This document shows, piece after piece, positions 1 through 8,485 of a DNA stretch of 64,000 nucleotides (the first letter of the stretch is position 1; each line of letters opens with the position of its first letter). The stretch covers positions 248,001-312,000 of the forward strand of contig CAWBBR010000002.1 in assembly GCA_963787045.1 (NCBI GenBank), written 5' to 3'. The notes under the pieces are model-generated. The model made no database searches. It was given only the letters and a program-made list of their open reading frames with translations, and was not told where the DNA came from. The translations under genes and the position numbers were made by a program. The stretch is from DATJGR01 sp963787045. Its GTDB lineage: Bacteria > Pseudomonadota > Gammaproteobacteria > Pseudomonadales > Azotimanducaceae.

Positions 1-983
1 GCGACCGCCAGGCCGATGCCGGCCGCGATCAGACACAGGATCGATGCTTCTACGACCACGAGCAGCAATACCGCGTTGTCGCTGAACCCCAGCGTTTTCA
101 GAACGCCGAGTTCGCCGACGCGGTCGTTGACCGATTGCGACATGGTATTTCCGGCGAGAAACAGCAGGGTGAACAGCACCGCGCCGATGATCGAATTGAC
201 GAACATCCGCACGTCGCCGATCTGCCGGATCTGCGCGACGACGTATTCCCTGTCGTTCAGCGTGTTCGTCTCCGCGCTCGAATTCGCGAACAGTTTGTCG
301 ATGGCCGTGGCGATTTCTGTGGCGCGGCTCGGATCGTCGATTGCGGCGGCGAACTGATGCACCGTGCCTTTGCCGTTGATCCGTGCGGTATCGAGGTAGT
401 CGTAGTTGAAATACAGCTCGTTCGCGAAAATGCGTTCGTCGTTCGGCCCGGCATTGGCGAATCCGACGATTTCGAACGGCCACTCCGCGGATCCGTCTTC
501 TTTCATCCAGTTCATCGAATGCAGCGTGATGTGATCGCCGATTTTCCAGCCAAAACGCTTGGCAAGGTCGAACCCCACGATCGCACCCGAGCGCGTGCTG
601 CGCATCGCGGCGACCTGGTCGGGAGGCACCTTGATCTCCGGAAACACGTCCAGCGACGAATCGATATCCATCGAACTCGCGCTCAAACCGTTCTTCGGAT
701 CCTGGTAGTACGCGATGAGGATCGCGAAGTACGAAACACTTCTAACGCCAGGAACCCTCGCAATGCGATCTCCGTAGGAGATCGGCATCGTTTCGAGAAT
801 GTTCGCCCGATTCATCACGCGCAGGCGCGTGTCGCTCATCTTCGACAGCGCGCCGTCGAAGCCGGCGATGACGCCGTTGAGGAGGCCGAACAGCAGGAAT
901 GCGACCGCGATCGACAACACCGTCAACGTGGTGCGGATCGGCTTGCGCCACAGACCGGCCCAGAGCAGCGGTAAGTACTTCAT
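1..983 (-). CDS. FtsX/MacB-type ABC transporter permease, third tandem copy (C-terminus beyond window)
   Basis: The frame is open from an ATG at 983 to the left window edge (about 327 residues), so the C-terminus is missing. The start reads MKYLPLLWAGLWRKPIRT, almost identical to the two genes upstream. A transmembrane helix at about residues 17-40 is followed by a large periplasmic MacB-like domain, then two further membrane segments beginning near the motif NSIIGAVLFTLLFLAGNTM and the ELGVLKTLGF coupling stretch typical of FtsX-fold permeases. It starts 4 bases after the stop of the preceding copy, so it is the last of at least four cotranscribed genes (phyH, then three permeases). FtsX-type permeases normally need a separate ATPase; none is visible here and it may lie to the left. 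Confidence 0.85.
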   Translation of the reverse strand, partial: MKYLPLLWAGLWRKPIRTTLTVLSIAVAFLLFGLLNGVIAGFDGALSKMSDTRLRVMNRANILETMPISYGDRIARVPGVRSVSYFAILIAYYQDPKNGLSASSMDIDSSLDVFPEIKVPPDQVAAMRSTRSGAIVGFDLAKRFGWKIGDHITLHSMNWMKEDGSAEWPFEIVGFANAGPNDERIFANELYFNYDYLDTARINGKGTVHQFAAAIDDPSRATEIATAIDKLFANSSAETNTLNDREYVVAQIRQIGDVRMFVNSIIGAVLFTLLFLAGNTMSQSVNDRVGELGVLKTLGFSDNAVLLLVVVEASILCLIAAGIGLAV

Positions 984-987
984 CGAT

Positions 988-2148
988 CTAACGCCCCGAC
1001 AATGCTTCGACGACGGTGAGGCGGCGCGCCCGTACGGCCGGAACGGCTGCGCTCAGCAGCGCCAGCAGCAGAGCGATTGCAAGACCGGCGACGTAAACGT
1101 TTGGCGGCATCGGAATTGGACCGAAACCCGACGCCTCGAAGACGCCGGGGAAGACGGTTGCAGCGATGGCAAGGCCGATTGCGGCGGCGATCAGACTGAG
1201 TACCATCGCTTCGGCGACGACCAGTAACCAGATGCTCGTGTCGCCAAATCCGAGCGCTTTGAGCACGCCGAGTTCCGGCAGTCGGTCCGCCACCGATTGC
1301 GACATCGTGTTTCCGGCAAGAAACAGCAGCGTGAACAACACGGCGCCGATGATCCAGTTGACGAACATCTGCACGTCGCCAACCTGGCGCATGCTGGATG
1401 CAAACCACGCCCGCTCGTTCATCGTGGTCGTTTCGCTGCTCGAGTTTGCGAACAGCCGGTCGATCGCGATCGCGATCGCGTCCGGATCGGCGCCCTCTGC
1501 GAGCGATACGACGAACTGATTGACCGTGCCCGTACGCGTCGTACGACCCGCATCGATATAGTCGTAGTTGAGGTACATCTCTTTGGCGAACGTGCGGTCG
1601 TCTCCTGACGCAGCGAGGGTGTTGCCGACGATATCGACCGGCCAGTCCGACGAGCCGTCCTTGTTGCTGGCCCAGAGTATCGAGTGCAGCGTGATGCGGT
1701 CACCGATGTGCCAGTTGAACTGCTTCATCAGTTCAACGCCAACGAGCGCACCCGTGCGCGTCTCGTGCATGGCTTTTCGGTGTGAGGCCGAGACGTGGAG
1801 CGGCGGAAACGTGTCGAGCCACGTGTCGACGTCGACGGCAGCAATCGAGAGGCCGTTTGTTGGCTCCTGGTAGTACCCCCCGAACAAAACGAAATAGGAC
1901 ACCCTCTGCACACCGGGAACGAGCGCGATGCGGGATTGGTACGCGACCGGCATCGCTTCGAAGAGATTGGCGCGATTCGTCACCCGCAACCGCGTGTCGC
2001 TCAGCTTGGCCAGCGTCCCGTCGAAGCCGGCGATCACGCCGTGCAGCACGCCGAACAGCAGAAACGCGACCGCGATGGACAACAGCGTGAGCACCGTGCG
2101 GATCGGTTTGCGCCACAGACTGGCCCACAGCAGCGGCAGGTATTTCAT
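988..2148 (-). CDS. FtsX/MacB-type ABC transporter permease, second tandem copy
   Basis: A 386-residue membrane protein. One N-terminal transmembrane helix (about 17-40) is followed by a periplasmic domain of roughly 230 residues and three C-terminal helices (about 275-300, 315-345, 355-380), the MacB/FtsX topology. The motif ELGVLKALGFGD lies between helices 2 and 3, and the protein ends LTVVEALSGR. I chose the ATG at 2148 because all three paralogues begin MKY(L/F)PLLW there; a longer in-frame extension to 2241 would overlap the upstream gene. It begins 4 bases after the stop of the first copy; the GGGG in the 3' end of that gene is the only ribosome-binding candidate. Probably exports or extracts a lipidic or peptide substrate with an unlinked ATPase; the substrate is unknown. 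Confidence 0.88.
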   Translation of the reverse strand: MKYLPLLWASLWRKPIRTVLTLLSIAVAFLLFGVLHGVIAGFDGTLAKLSDTRLRVTNRANLFEAMPVAYQSRIALVPGVQRVSYFVLFGGYYQEPTNGLSIAAVDVDTWLDTFPPLHVSASHRKAMHETRTGALVGVELMKQFNWHIGDRITLHSILWASNKDGSSDWPVDIVGNTLAASGDDRTFAKEMYLNYDYIDAGRTTRTGTVNQFVVSLAEGADPDAIAIAIDRLFANSSSETTTMNERAWFASSMRQVGDVQMFVNWIIGAVLFTLLFLAGNTMSQSVADRLPELGVLKALGFGDTSIWLLVVAEAMVLSLIAAAIGLAIAATVFPGVFEASGFGPIPMPPNVYVAGLAIALLLALLSAAVPAVRARRLTVVEALSGR

Positions 2149-2152
2149 CGGT

Positions 2153-3310
2153 TCAACGCCCCGACAACGCTTCGACGACCGTGAGGCGACCGGCGCGGAG
2201 TGCGGGGATGCTCGCGCTGAGCACCGACAGCAGCAGCGCAAGCGCGGAGCCTATTGCATAGACGCGCACCGGCATGGCGGCAGGAGCGCCGGCCAGCGAC
2301 TTGAAGATGATGGGGAAGACCGCGGCGGCGATCGCGAGTCCGAGCGCGGCGGCGGCAAAGCTGAGCACGGTTGCCTCCGCGACGATCAGCAGCCACACGC
2401 TGTTGTTGCCGAACCCCAATGCCTTCAGTACGCCGAGCTCCGACAGCCGGTCGCGAACCGATTGCGACATCGTATTGCCGGCCAGAAACAGCAGCGTGAA
2501 CAGCACGGCGCCGATGATCCAATTGACGAACCGCTGCACGTCGCCGATGTTCCGGGCATTGGCCGCAAACCACTCGCGCTCGTTCAGCGTCGTCGTCTCG
2601 GCGCTCGAGTTTGCGAACAGTCGATCGATTGCGATGGCGATCGCGTTGGGATCGGCGCCCTTGTCCGGCGTCACGACGAACTGGCTGACGGTGCCTTCCT
2701 TGGCGGTGCGCGACGTATCGAGATAGTCGTAGTTGAAGTACAACTCGGTGCCGAACTGCGGATCGTCGTCGGGACCGGCGTTCACCACGCCGACGATGTC
2801 GACCGGCCACTCCGTCGTGCCGTCCTTGTTGGCCCACATCATCGAGTGCAACGAAACCCTGTCGCCGATGTGCCAATCGAAGCGTTTCATCAGTTCGACG
2901 CCGACCAGCGCGCCGGTGCGCGTCGTGTGCATCGCTTCTCTTTGGTCGGGCGGAACGTGGAAATTCGGAATCGCGTCGATCCACGAGTCGGCGTCGACCG
3001 CCGCTATCGAAAAGCCGTTCTTCCGGTCCTGGTAGTAGCCGATGAAGATGGTGAAGTAGGAGATTGCGTGGACTCCCGGCACCCGCTCGATTTGCGATTT
3101 GTACGCAATTGGAATGCCTTCGATGAGACTGGCCCGGTTCGTTACGCGCAAACGCGTGTCGCTGAGTTTCGCCCGCGCCCCTTCGAATCCGGTGATCACG
3201 CCCTGCAACACGCCGAACAGCAGGAATGCGACGGCAATCGACAGGATCGTCAGCGCCGTGCGGATCGGCTTGCGCCACAATCCCGACCAGAGCAGCGGAA
3301 AGTATTTCAC
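2153..3310 (-). CDS. FtsX/MacB-type ABC transporter permease, first tandem copy
   Basis: A 385-residue paralogue of the next two genes, beginning MKYFPLLWSGLWRKPIRT and ending VVEALSGR. It has the same arrangement of one N-terminal helix, a periplasmic domain and three C-terminal helices. It starts one base after the stop of the phytanoyl-CoA dioxygenase-like gene, so the four genes form one transcription unit. The three copies are diverged but colinear, with the highest similarity in the membrane segments and the NWIIGAVLFTLLFLAGNTMSQ region. This suggests ancient tandem duplication with retention rather than a recent copy. No ATP-binding subunit or membrane-fusion protein lies nearby on the right. 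Confidence 0.88.
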   Translation of the reverse strand: MKYFPLLWSGLWRKPIRTALTILSIAVAFLLFGVLQGVITGFEGARAKLSDTRLRVTNRASLIEGIPIAYKSQIERVPGVHAISYFTIFIGYYQDRKNGFSIAAVDADSWIDAIPNFHVPPDQREAMHTTRTGALVGVELMKRFDWHIGDRVSLHSMMWANKDGTTEWPVDIVGVVNAGPDDDPQFGTELYFNYDYLDTSRTAKEGTVSQFVVTPDKGADPNAIAIAIDRLFANSSAETTTLNEREWFAANARNIGDVQRFVNWIIGAVLFTLLFLAGNTMSQSVRDRLSELGVLKALGFGNNSVWLLIVAEATVLSFAAAALGLAIAAAVFPIIFKSLAGAPAAMPVRVYAIGSALALLLSVLSASIPALRAGRLTVVEALSGR

Positions 3311-3311
3311 G

Positions 3312-4175
3312 CTAGTCGTCGACCGAGATTGCGTCGAAATCCTTCAGCCACAAACGACCGCTTCGGTAGTACGGCGTCGGATCGTACGACCGATATCCGA
3401 GCAACCTCTGCGTGCGTTCGGGTAGCGCTTTGATCACGTCCACTGGATAGGCGAGCGCGCTCGCTTCCTCCGGCGTGAGCCAACCTGCGACGAAGCTGAT
3501 GTGCATCGCGAAGCGCCAGCGGTCTTTGGTTCGGTTCGCACCGCCGCCGTGAATGACTTTGCCGCTGTAGATCATGCCGCTGCCGGCCGGCATCTCGGTG
3601 GCAACCGCCTGCGCAGGCTCGCCGACGCGATCGATGTCTTCCCACAGATGACTGCCGGGTATCACGCGCGTTCCGCCGAGCTCCTCGGTCATGTCTTCGA
3701 GCGCGATCATCGTGCTGACCGTGATCTCCGGGCAGCGCGGCCACAGCGGCCTGCAGTACGCGGTCCAGTTGGTGCAGTCGCGGTGCAGATACTGCGCCGG
3801 CTCACCCGGGCCGATGATCATCGTCTGCCCGGTGTTGAGCCAATAGGATCCGAATTGCGACAGCAGAATGTCGTCAGAAATACGCTGCAGGATCGGATTC
3901 GCCAGCATCTCGAAGAACGCCGCGTCGATCATCCCGAGGCTGGTGAAGCGGATCGTGTTCTCGCCGTGAAAGTGCTTCCACAAGGCTTCCGGCGACTTGG
4001 AACCGGGCCGCGACGATTGCGCCTTGAGTTTCACCGCGTCGCGCATGCGACCGATCACGTCGGCCGGGAACAGATTCTCGACGATGACGCCGCCGTCGCG
4101 ATTGAAGGCCTCCATCATCGTGGCGTGATCGGCGGTGTTCTGGAGGCGCGTCAGCCCCGTCACAGCATTGCCCAT
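3312..4175 (-). CDS. phytanoyl-CoA dioxygenase (PhyH) family protein
   Basis: A 287-residue member of the non-heme Fe(II)/2-oxoglutarate-dependent PhyH family, which hydroxylates diverse small molecules and lipids. The iron ligands are visible as H131-x-D133 (in LHRDCTNW) and H209 (in GKVIHGGG). The 2-oxoglutarate-binding arginine is probably R215 or one of the following arginines. The start at 4175 has a strong ribosome-binding site (GAGGGGGAG, spaced 2-7 bases). It is the first gene of an operon with three permeases, which suggests that its product, or a molecule it modifies, is handled by those permeases. The substrate cannot be told from sequence. It is divergent from the amidohydrolase, with 72 bases between the starts. 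Confidence 0.87.
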   Translation of the reverse strand: MGNAVTGLTRLQNTADHATMMEAFNRDGGVIVENLFPADVIGRMRDAVKLKAQSSRPGSKSPEALWKHFHGENTIRFTSLGMIDAAFFEMLANPILQRISDDILLSQFGSYWLNTGQTMIIGPGEPAQYLHRDCTNWTAYCRPLWPRCPEITVSTMIALEDMTEELGGTRVIPGSHLWEDIDRVGEPAQAVATEMPAGSGMIYSGKVIHGGGANRTKDRWRFAMHISFVAGWLTPEEASALAYPVDVIKALPERTQRLLGYRSYDPTPYYRSGRLWLKDFDAISVDD

Positions 4176-4247
4176 GGCTCCCCCTCGAACCTGGCATTGC
4201 GCCAGCGGCGAAGGCTACCATGCCGCAACTCATTGCGGACCGCATGC

Positions 4248-5444
4248 ATGACGCCGTTGCTGTACTCGCATCTGCGTATCTGGGACGGCGTGGCCGACGG
4301 ATACCTCGACGGCGCGGACGCCATTCGAATCGAAGGCGACCGAATCGCCGCGATCGGCGCAGCCGCCGAAATCGGCAGCGGGGCAATCACGCGCGACATG
4401 CACGGCGCGACGGCGATGCCGGGACTGATCGACGCTCACGTGCACATGGTGCTCGATCCGGACTTGCGCGATCCGCTCGCGCAAACGTCCGCCGACAGGG
4501 CGACTCGCGCCGCTGCAATGGCAAATCGCGCGGTCGAGATGGCGCGCGCCGGCATCACCACTGCGCGCGATCTCGGCGGCGGCGAGTGGCTCGAACTCGA
4601 GTTGCGCGATCGCATCGCGCGCGGCGAGGCGGAAGGTCCGCGCCTGGTGTGCGCCGGACAACCGGTGACGTCGCCGCACGGTCACTGTTTCTTCTGGGGC
4701 GGCGAGGCGGCCGGCGCTGTCGATGCCGCGGCTGTGATCGCACGTCAGCGCGAACAGGGTGTGGACCTGATCAAGGTGATGGCCACCGGTGGCACCATGA
4801 CGAAAGGCACCACGCCGCGCGACGCACAGTTCGATCGTGAGACGCTGATGGAGATCGTCGCGCACGCGCGCGAACGAGGTTATCCGGTTGCAGCGCACTG
4901 CCACGGCACCAGCGGAATACGTTATGCGGTCGATGCCGGCGTCAGCACCATCGAGCACTGCTCTTGGGTCGGCGAGAGCGGGTGGGCGGCCGACTACGAC
5001 GCCGAGACCGCGGCCGCGATCGCGGCGCGCGGCATCTGGGTTTCACCCACGGTCAACCTCGGCTGGAAACGACATCAGGGAAGCGGCAGCGACCACGAAA
5101 AGCGCTTGATGACGAATTTTGCCGCGATGCGCGCGGCAGGCGTGCGTCTCGCCGCGTCGACCGACGCCGGTATTCCGAGCATCCGTCACGCCGACCTCGC
5201 AAAAGCGCTGCCGGTGTTCGCGCATCTTGCGGCGCTTTCGAACGCCGAAGTGCTGCGTTCCGCCACGTCGGATTGCGCGCAAGCGATCGGCCTCGGTCAT
5301 CTGACGGGGCGCCTGGCTGCGGGCTATTCGGCCGACGTCCTGTTCGTCGACGGCGACCCGCTCACCGATCTCGAGCGCCTCGGTTCGGTCGTTGGCGTTC
5401 TGACGCGCGGCAGATCGATTCAAGTGTCGACCGGCGCCGTCTAG
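4248..5444 (+). CDS. metal-dependent amidohydrolase (imidazolonepropionase/prolidase-like)
   Basis: A 398-residue amidohydrolase-superfamily enzyme. The metal site is complete: H64-x-H66 in IDAHVHM, K176 (carboxylated-lysine position, in LIKVMATGG), H217 in VAAHCHG, H237 in TIEHCSW and D306 in ASTDAG. The N-terminal 60 residues and the C-terminal GRLAAGYSADVLFVDGDPL form the small beta-sandwich subdomain of this superfamily. This subgroup includes Xaa-Pro dipeptidases and aryl or lactone hydrolases, so the substrate is open. The ATG at 4248 is used because the sandwich begins directly after it. The 3' end overlaps the convergent histidine phosphatase by 4 bases. Confidence 0.88.
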   Translation: MTPLLYSHLRIWDGVADGYLDGADAIRIEGDRIAAIGAAAEIGSGAITRDMHGATAMPGLIDAHVHMVLDPDLRDPLAQTSADRATRAAAMANRAVEMARAGITTARDLGGGEWLELELRDRIARGEAEGPRLVCAGQPVTSPHGHCFFWGGEAAGAVDAAAVIARQREQGVDLIKVMATGGTMTKGTTPRDAQFDRETLMEIVAHARERGYPVAAHCHGTSGIRYAVDAGVSTIEHCSWVGESGWAADYDAETAAAIAARGIWVSPTVNLGWKRHQGSGSDHEKRLMTNFAAMRAAGVRLAASTDAGIPSIRHADLAKALPVFAHLAALSNAEVLRSATSDCAQAIGLGHLTGRLAAGYSADVLFVDGDPLTDLERLGSVVGVLTRGRSIQVSTGAV

Positions 5445-6133
5445 TAGGTATCCAGCTCCTCGGGCAGATGATGCACCCGGTTCAGGTACCTCACGCGCGC
5501 GCCTTGCGGCGTGAGGTCGATGCAGGTGATGCCGGTGTTGCGATGCTCGTAGTAGATCGGCGCTTCCGACGGCAAACCGCCGAGCGCGCGGAGCAACGCG
5601 CTCATGAAGTCGCCGTGCGAGACGAGACCGATGCGCGTGTCTTCGGCCGCGCGATCGCGCAACGCGCGCGCAACGATGGCGGCGCGCGCGTGTCCCTGAT
5701 GCGACTCTTCGTAGTCGCGGTTCCACCAGCCGGTCTCGGTGAGGTCGGACGACAGGACACACTCGGGAAAAAGCCGCGCGAGTTCGCTGCGGATGCGCCC
5801 CGCATAGCCGACCTTCCCGTTGCCGTGATCCAGATAGACGCCGCCGACTTCGTGAATGTCGGTCCAAACCTCCGGCGCCACGCCCAACGACCTGCCGATG
5901 GTTTGCGCGGTCTGCATCGCTCGGATCATCGGACTGCAGTAGAGCCGGTCGAGCAGCGGTCGCCGTGCGGCGCGGTTCGATGGATGCAGGTGAAGCCCGG
6001 CGGCGAGGTGCGCCGCGGTGTGTTCGGCCTGGCGCAGACCGCTCTCGGTGAGCAGCGGATCTTCGACGCGTTGCGTCCAGTCTTCGAGCGCGTTGTTGGT
6101 CGATTGGCCGTGCCGGATCAGAAACAGTTCCAT
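5441..6133 (-). CDS. histidine phosphatase family protein (phosphoglycerate mutase-like)
   Basis: A 230-residue protein starting MELFLIRHGQS, the RHG phosphohistidine motif (R7, H8, G9). The second catalytic histidine is in LVSHGDF near residue 177, and the substrate-pocket arginine is in LYCSPMIRAMQTA. Length and motifs fit the broad-specificity phosphatase branch of the phosphoglycerate mutase superfamily; a cofactor-dependent mutase is less likely. Its start lies 1 base after the stop of the ACAD-like gene, so the two are cotranscribed from the right. The physiological substrate is unknown. Confidence 0.87.
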   Translation of the reverse strand: MELFLIRHGQSTNNALEDWTQRVEDPLLTESGLRQAEHTAAHLAAGLHLHPSNRAARRPLLDRLYCSPMIRAMQTAQTIGRSLGVAPEVWTDIHEVGGVYLDHGNGKVGYAGRIRSELARLFPECVLSSDLTETGWWNRDYEESHQGHARAAIVARALRDRAAEDTRIGLVSHGDFMSALLRALGGLPSEAPIYYEHRNTGITCIDLTPQGARVRYLNRVHHLPEELDTY

Positions 6134-6134
6134 C

Positions 6135-7292
6135 TCAGAATCCTTTGAGCATCGCGCCTTCGGGTTCGAGACCGAGCAGAACCCGTCCGCCGTCTTCGAT
6201 GTGATGCGGCGCGACAGTGACGTGTTGACGAATGACGCGAATGTCGCGCGTGAGGCGTTCCAGCGGCCCGGTGCGGTCGTTGGCGGTGGTACCGGCCGCT
6301 TCGGCGACGGTGTCGACCGCCTCCGCGCAGCCGGCAACCGCGTCCGAACAGGCGATCTGGAACAGCGCGCGATCGTGCGCAGTGACCTTCTCGGCAGAGC
6401 ACACCTTCGTCCACATCGCCTCGAGCAGTTCGAACACCAGCGCGCGCCCCGCGCGCAGCCGAACTTCGGCTTTGGCGATGGCGCGCTGGGCAAATGGCCG
6501 GTCGCGCAAGGTACGTGACGTGAACCGGGGTACTTTGCCGGTTGCGATGTCGGCGAACGCGTCGATTGCGGCGCGGCCGATGCCGAGCGCGACGCCGACC
6601 TTGTTGTAAGCGAGCCTGCTGCCGAGCGGGAAGTGTTCCAGCGGCGACCGGTCGTGGTGCCTGCCCATCTGCGCCAGAATGCGTTCGTTAGGAACTTCGA
6701 CGTCGGTGATGGTGACGTCGTGCGATCCCGATCCGCATAGTCCGCCGACGTTCCACGTATCCAGCACCACGAAATCGGGCCGCGTCACCACCGCATAGAC
6801 GGGCGGCAAGCCCTCGATGGGTTTGCCGTCGCGGCGTCGTTGCACGAGCCCGGCGAACACCTGACTGTTGTTGGAGCCGCTGACGAACTGCCAGCGACCG
6901 TTCACGCGGAAACCGTTAGGCGTTTCGTCGGCCTGGCAGATCGCCGCCGTCGAACCGCACAGGATCGTCAGCGGATCTGCCAGTAGATCGGCGCATTGTT
7001 CGAACGCCGGCGCGATCAGGCCGAAGCTCTCGATCCCGATCATCAGATTCCACCCGGTGCTGCCGTCGGCGTTCGCCACGGCCTCGATGGTGGCGAGTTG
7101 GGTCATCGGGTCTACGTCGGAGCCGCCGCAGCGCACCGGCGCGGCGATGCGGTAGAGACCCGCCGCCGCCATCGCGTGTGCGACCTCCGGCGACAGGCGA
7201 CGTTCGCGTTCCGCGGCGTCGGCGTGCTGGCGGATCAGCGGCGCCAGCGCGCGGGCGCGCGCGACGGGATCGAAGCTCGATTCGTTGCTCAT
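6135..7292 (-). CDS. acyl-CoA dehydrogenase family flavoprotein, group D/HsaA-like monooxygenase
   Basis: A 385-residue protein with the three-domain acyl-CoA dehydrogenase fold. The N-terminal helical part (about 1-115) contains GLYRIAAPVRCGGSD, the beta domain contains GRWQFVSGSNN and WNVGGLCGSGSHD, and the C-terminal helical bundle contains GIGRAAIDAFADIA. The absence of the usual catalytic glutamate context and the resemblance to HsaA/HpaB-type two-component flavin monooxygenases suggest hydroxylation of a phenolic or polycyclic substrate with an external flavin reductase, rather than beta-oxidation. No reductase is adjacent. It is cotranscribed with the phosphatase downstream and divergent from the diiron gene at 7424. 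Confidence 0.8.
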   Translation of the reverse strand: MSNESSFDPVARARALAPLIRQHADAAERERRLSPEVAHAMAAAGLYRIAAPVRCGGSDVDPMTQLATIEAVANADGSTGWNLMIGIESFGLIAPAFEQCADLLADPLTILCGSTAAICQADETPNGFRVNGRWQFVSGSNNSQVFAGLVQRRRDGKPIEGLPPVYAVVTRPDFVVLDTWNVGGLCGSGSHDVTITDVEVPNERILAQMGRHHDRSPLEHFPLGSRLAYNKVGVALGIGRAAIDAFADIATGKVPRFTSRTLRDRPFAQRAIAKAEVRLRAGRALVFELLEAMWTKVCSAEKVTAHDRALFQIACSDAVAGCAEAVDTVAEAAGTTANDRTGPLERLTRDIRVIRQHVTVAPHHIEDGGRVLLGLEPEGAMLKGF

Positions 7293-7423
7293 CTCTCGGT
7301 CCCCAGCGGAAAACGGTGGGATTGTCGCAAATTCGAACGGAAATGCGTCACTGGCGCGGGGCCGCGTGTCGCCTCACGGAACGGATCGATTATGCTGTGG
7401 GCAGGTGTGACGGAGATGTACCC

Positions 7424-8485
7424 ATGGCCTCGCTGACCTATTCCTTCGACGAACTCATGACCGAGTCGCCCGTCGAGGAGCCGTTGATCGTCGGCGGCGT
7501 GCGCTGCCACGGCGGCTATGCCGGCGGCGAATACGTATCGCCGCGCAGTGCGGTGCGGCGTCCCGCGATCGAAGCGTGGCGGCAGCGCCTGATCGACGAC
7601 GGCCAACCGCTCATCCACGTACCCGAAAAGTACGTGCCGCCGAACTACCCGAACTATCCGCAAGCGAAGTATCTGTTGAAGGAAGGCGTCGTCGAGCCGG
7701 TGACGCGCGCGCTGACGATCATCTCGATCGTGGAAGGATTCGGCGCGCGCATCCGCGAAGTGCGCGTTCCGGACTTCGCCGCCGAGGTGAAGGAGTCGAT
7801 CGAGGGCACGGCGGTCGCCCATCTCGCCAACGGCTTGTTCGAGGCGCACGCGCGCGACGAAGCCGGTCATCGCAGCGAAGGCGGCCATAAACAGATGTGG
7901 GAAGCGGCGCGCGATCTGGGTCTGGCCAAGCCACACGTGCCGGGCGACGTGCTGCTGCGGCTGATGACGGGCGGCGCGGTCGGTGAACGCGTGCGAATGT
8001 TCCCCGCGCTGTCCGAGAAGATGGAGAACATGATCGTCATGATGGCGAACGTGCTTATCGTCGAGACGTTCGCGGAAGACACGTTCAACTGGGCGCAGCA
8101 GCTGTTGGGCGACCCCGAAGTGAGCGCCGATCCCAAACACGCGGCGCACGTCGTGGCGTGTATCGCCCGCGACGAAGTGCCGCACGTCGATTACCTCACC
8201 GTCGCGCTGTCGGAACTGCGCGCGCGAACGCTGATCGGCGCCGACGGCAAGACCGAGTTCTCGGGCGCCGACGTCGTCGACAGCGTGTTCCGCAGGCAAT
8301 TGCGCGGCATGGCGACGCAGCGCCCGCGACAGTCGCGCGATCGTCTGCGCGACGAAATCCGCCAGGCGATCGCCGACGTACAACGCGCATCGGTCATCGC
8401 GAAGCGGTTCGAAGATCTCGATTCCGGCTGGTCGTTCCCGCATCCCGACGACGAGGCGCTGGACGTTCTGCTGACCGCCGCTTGA
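7424..8485 (+). CDS. putative diiron ferritin-like protein of unknown function
   Basis: A 353-residue protein I do not recognise by name. It carries a four-helix diiron carboxylate signature in the right order: E104 (in SIVEGFG), E146-x-x-H149 (in ARDEAGH), E214 (in LIVETFAED) and E251-x-x-H254 (in ARDEVPHVDY). The helices between are alpha-helical and hydrophobic on one face. Such sites bind two irons and either store iron or activate O2 for oxidation or hydroxylation. The N-terminal 70 residues look like an extended proline-rich arm (NYPNYPQAKY). It overlaps the ABC1 kinase downstream by 4 bases (TTGA), so the two are translationally coupled. The function is inferred only from the metal motif. 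Confidence 0.7.
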   Translation: MASLTYSFDELMTESPVEEPLIVGGVRCHGGYAGGEYVSPRSAVRRPAIEAWRQRLIDDGQPLIHVPEKYVPPNYPNYPQAKYLLKEGVVEPVTRALTIISIVEGFGARIREVRVPDFAAEVKESIEGTAVAHLANGLFEAHARDEAGHRSEGGHKQMWEAARDLGLAKPHVPGDVLLRLMTGGAVGERVRMFPALSEKMENMIVMMANVLIVETFAEDTFNWAQQLLGDPEVSADPKHAAHVVACIARDEVPHVDYLTVALSELRARTLIGADGKTEFSGADVVDSVFRRQLRGMATQRPRQSRDRLRDEIRQAIADVQRASVIAKRFEDLDSGWSFPHPDDEALDVLLTAA

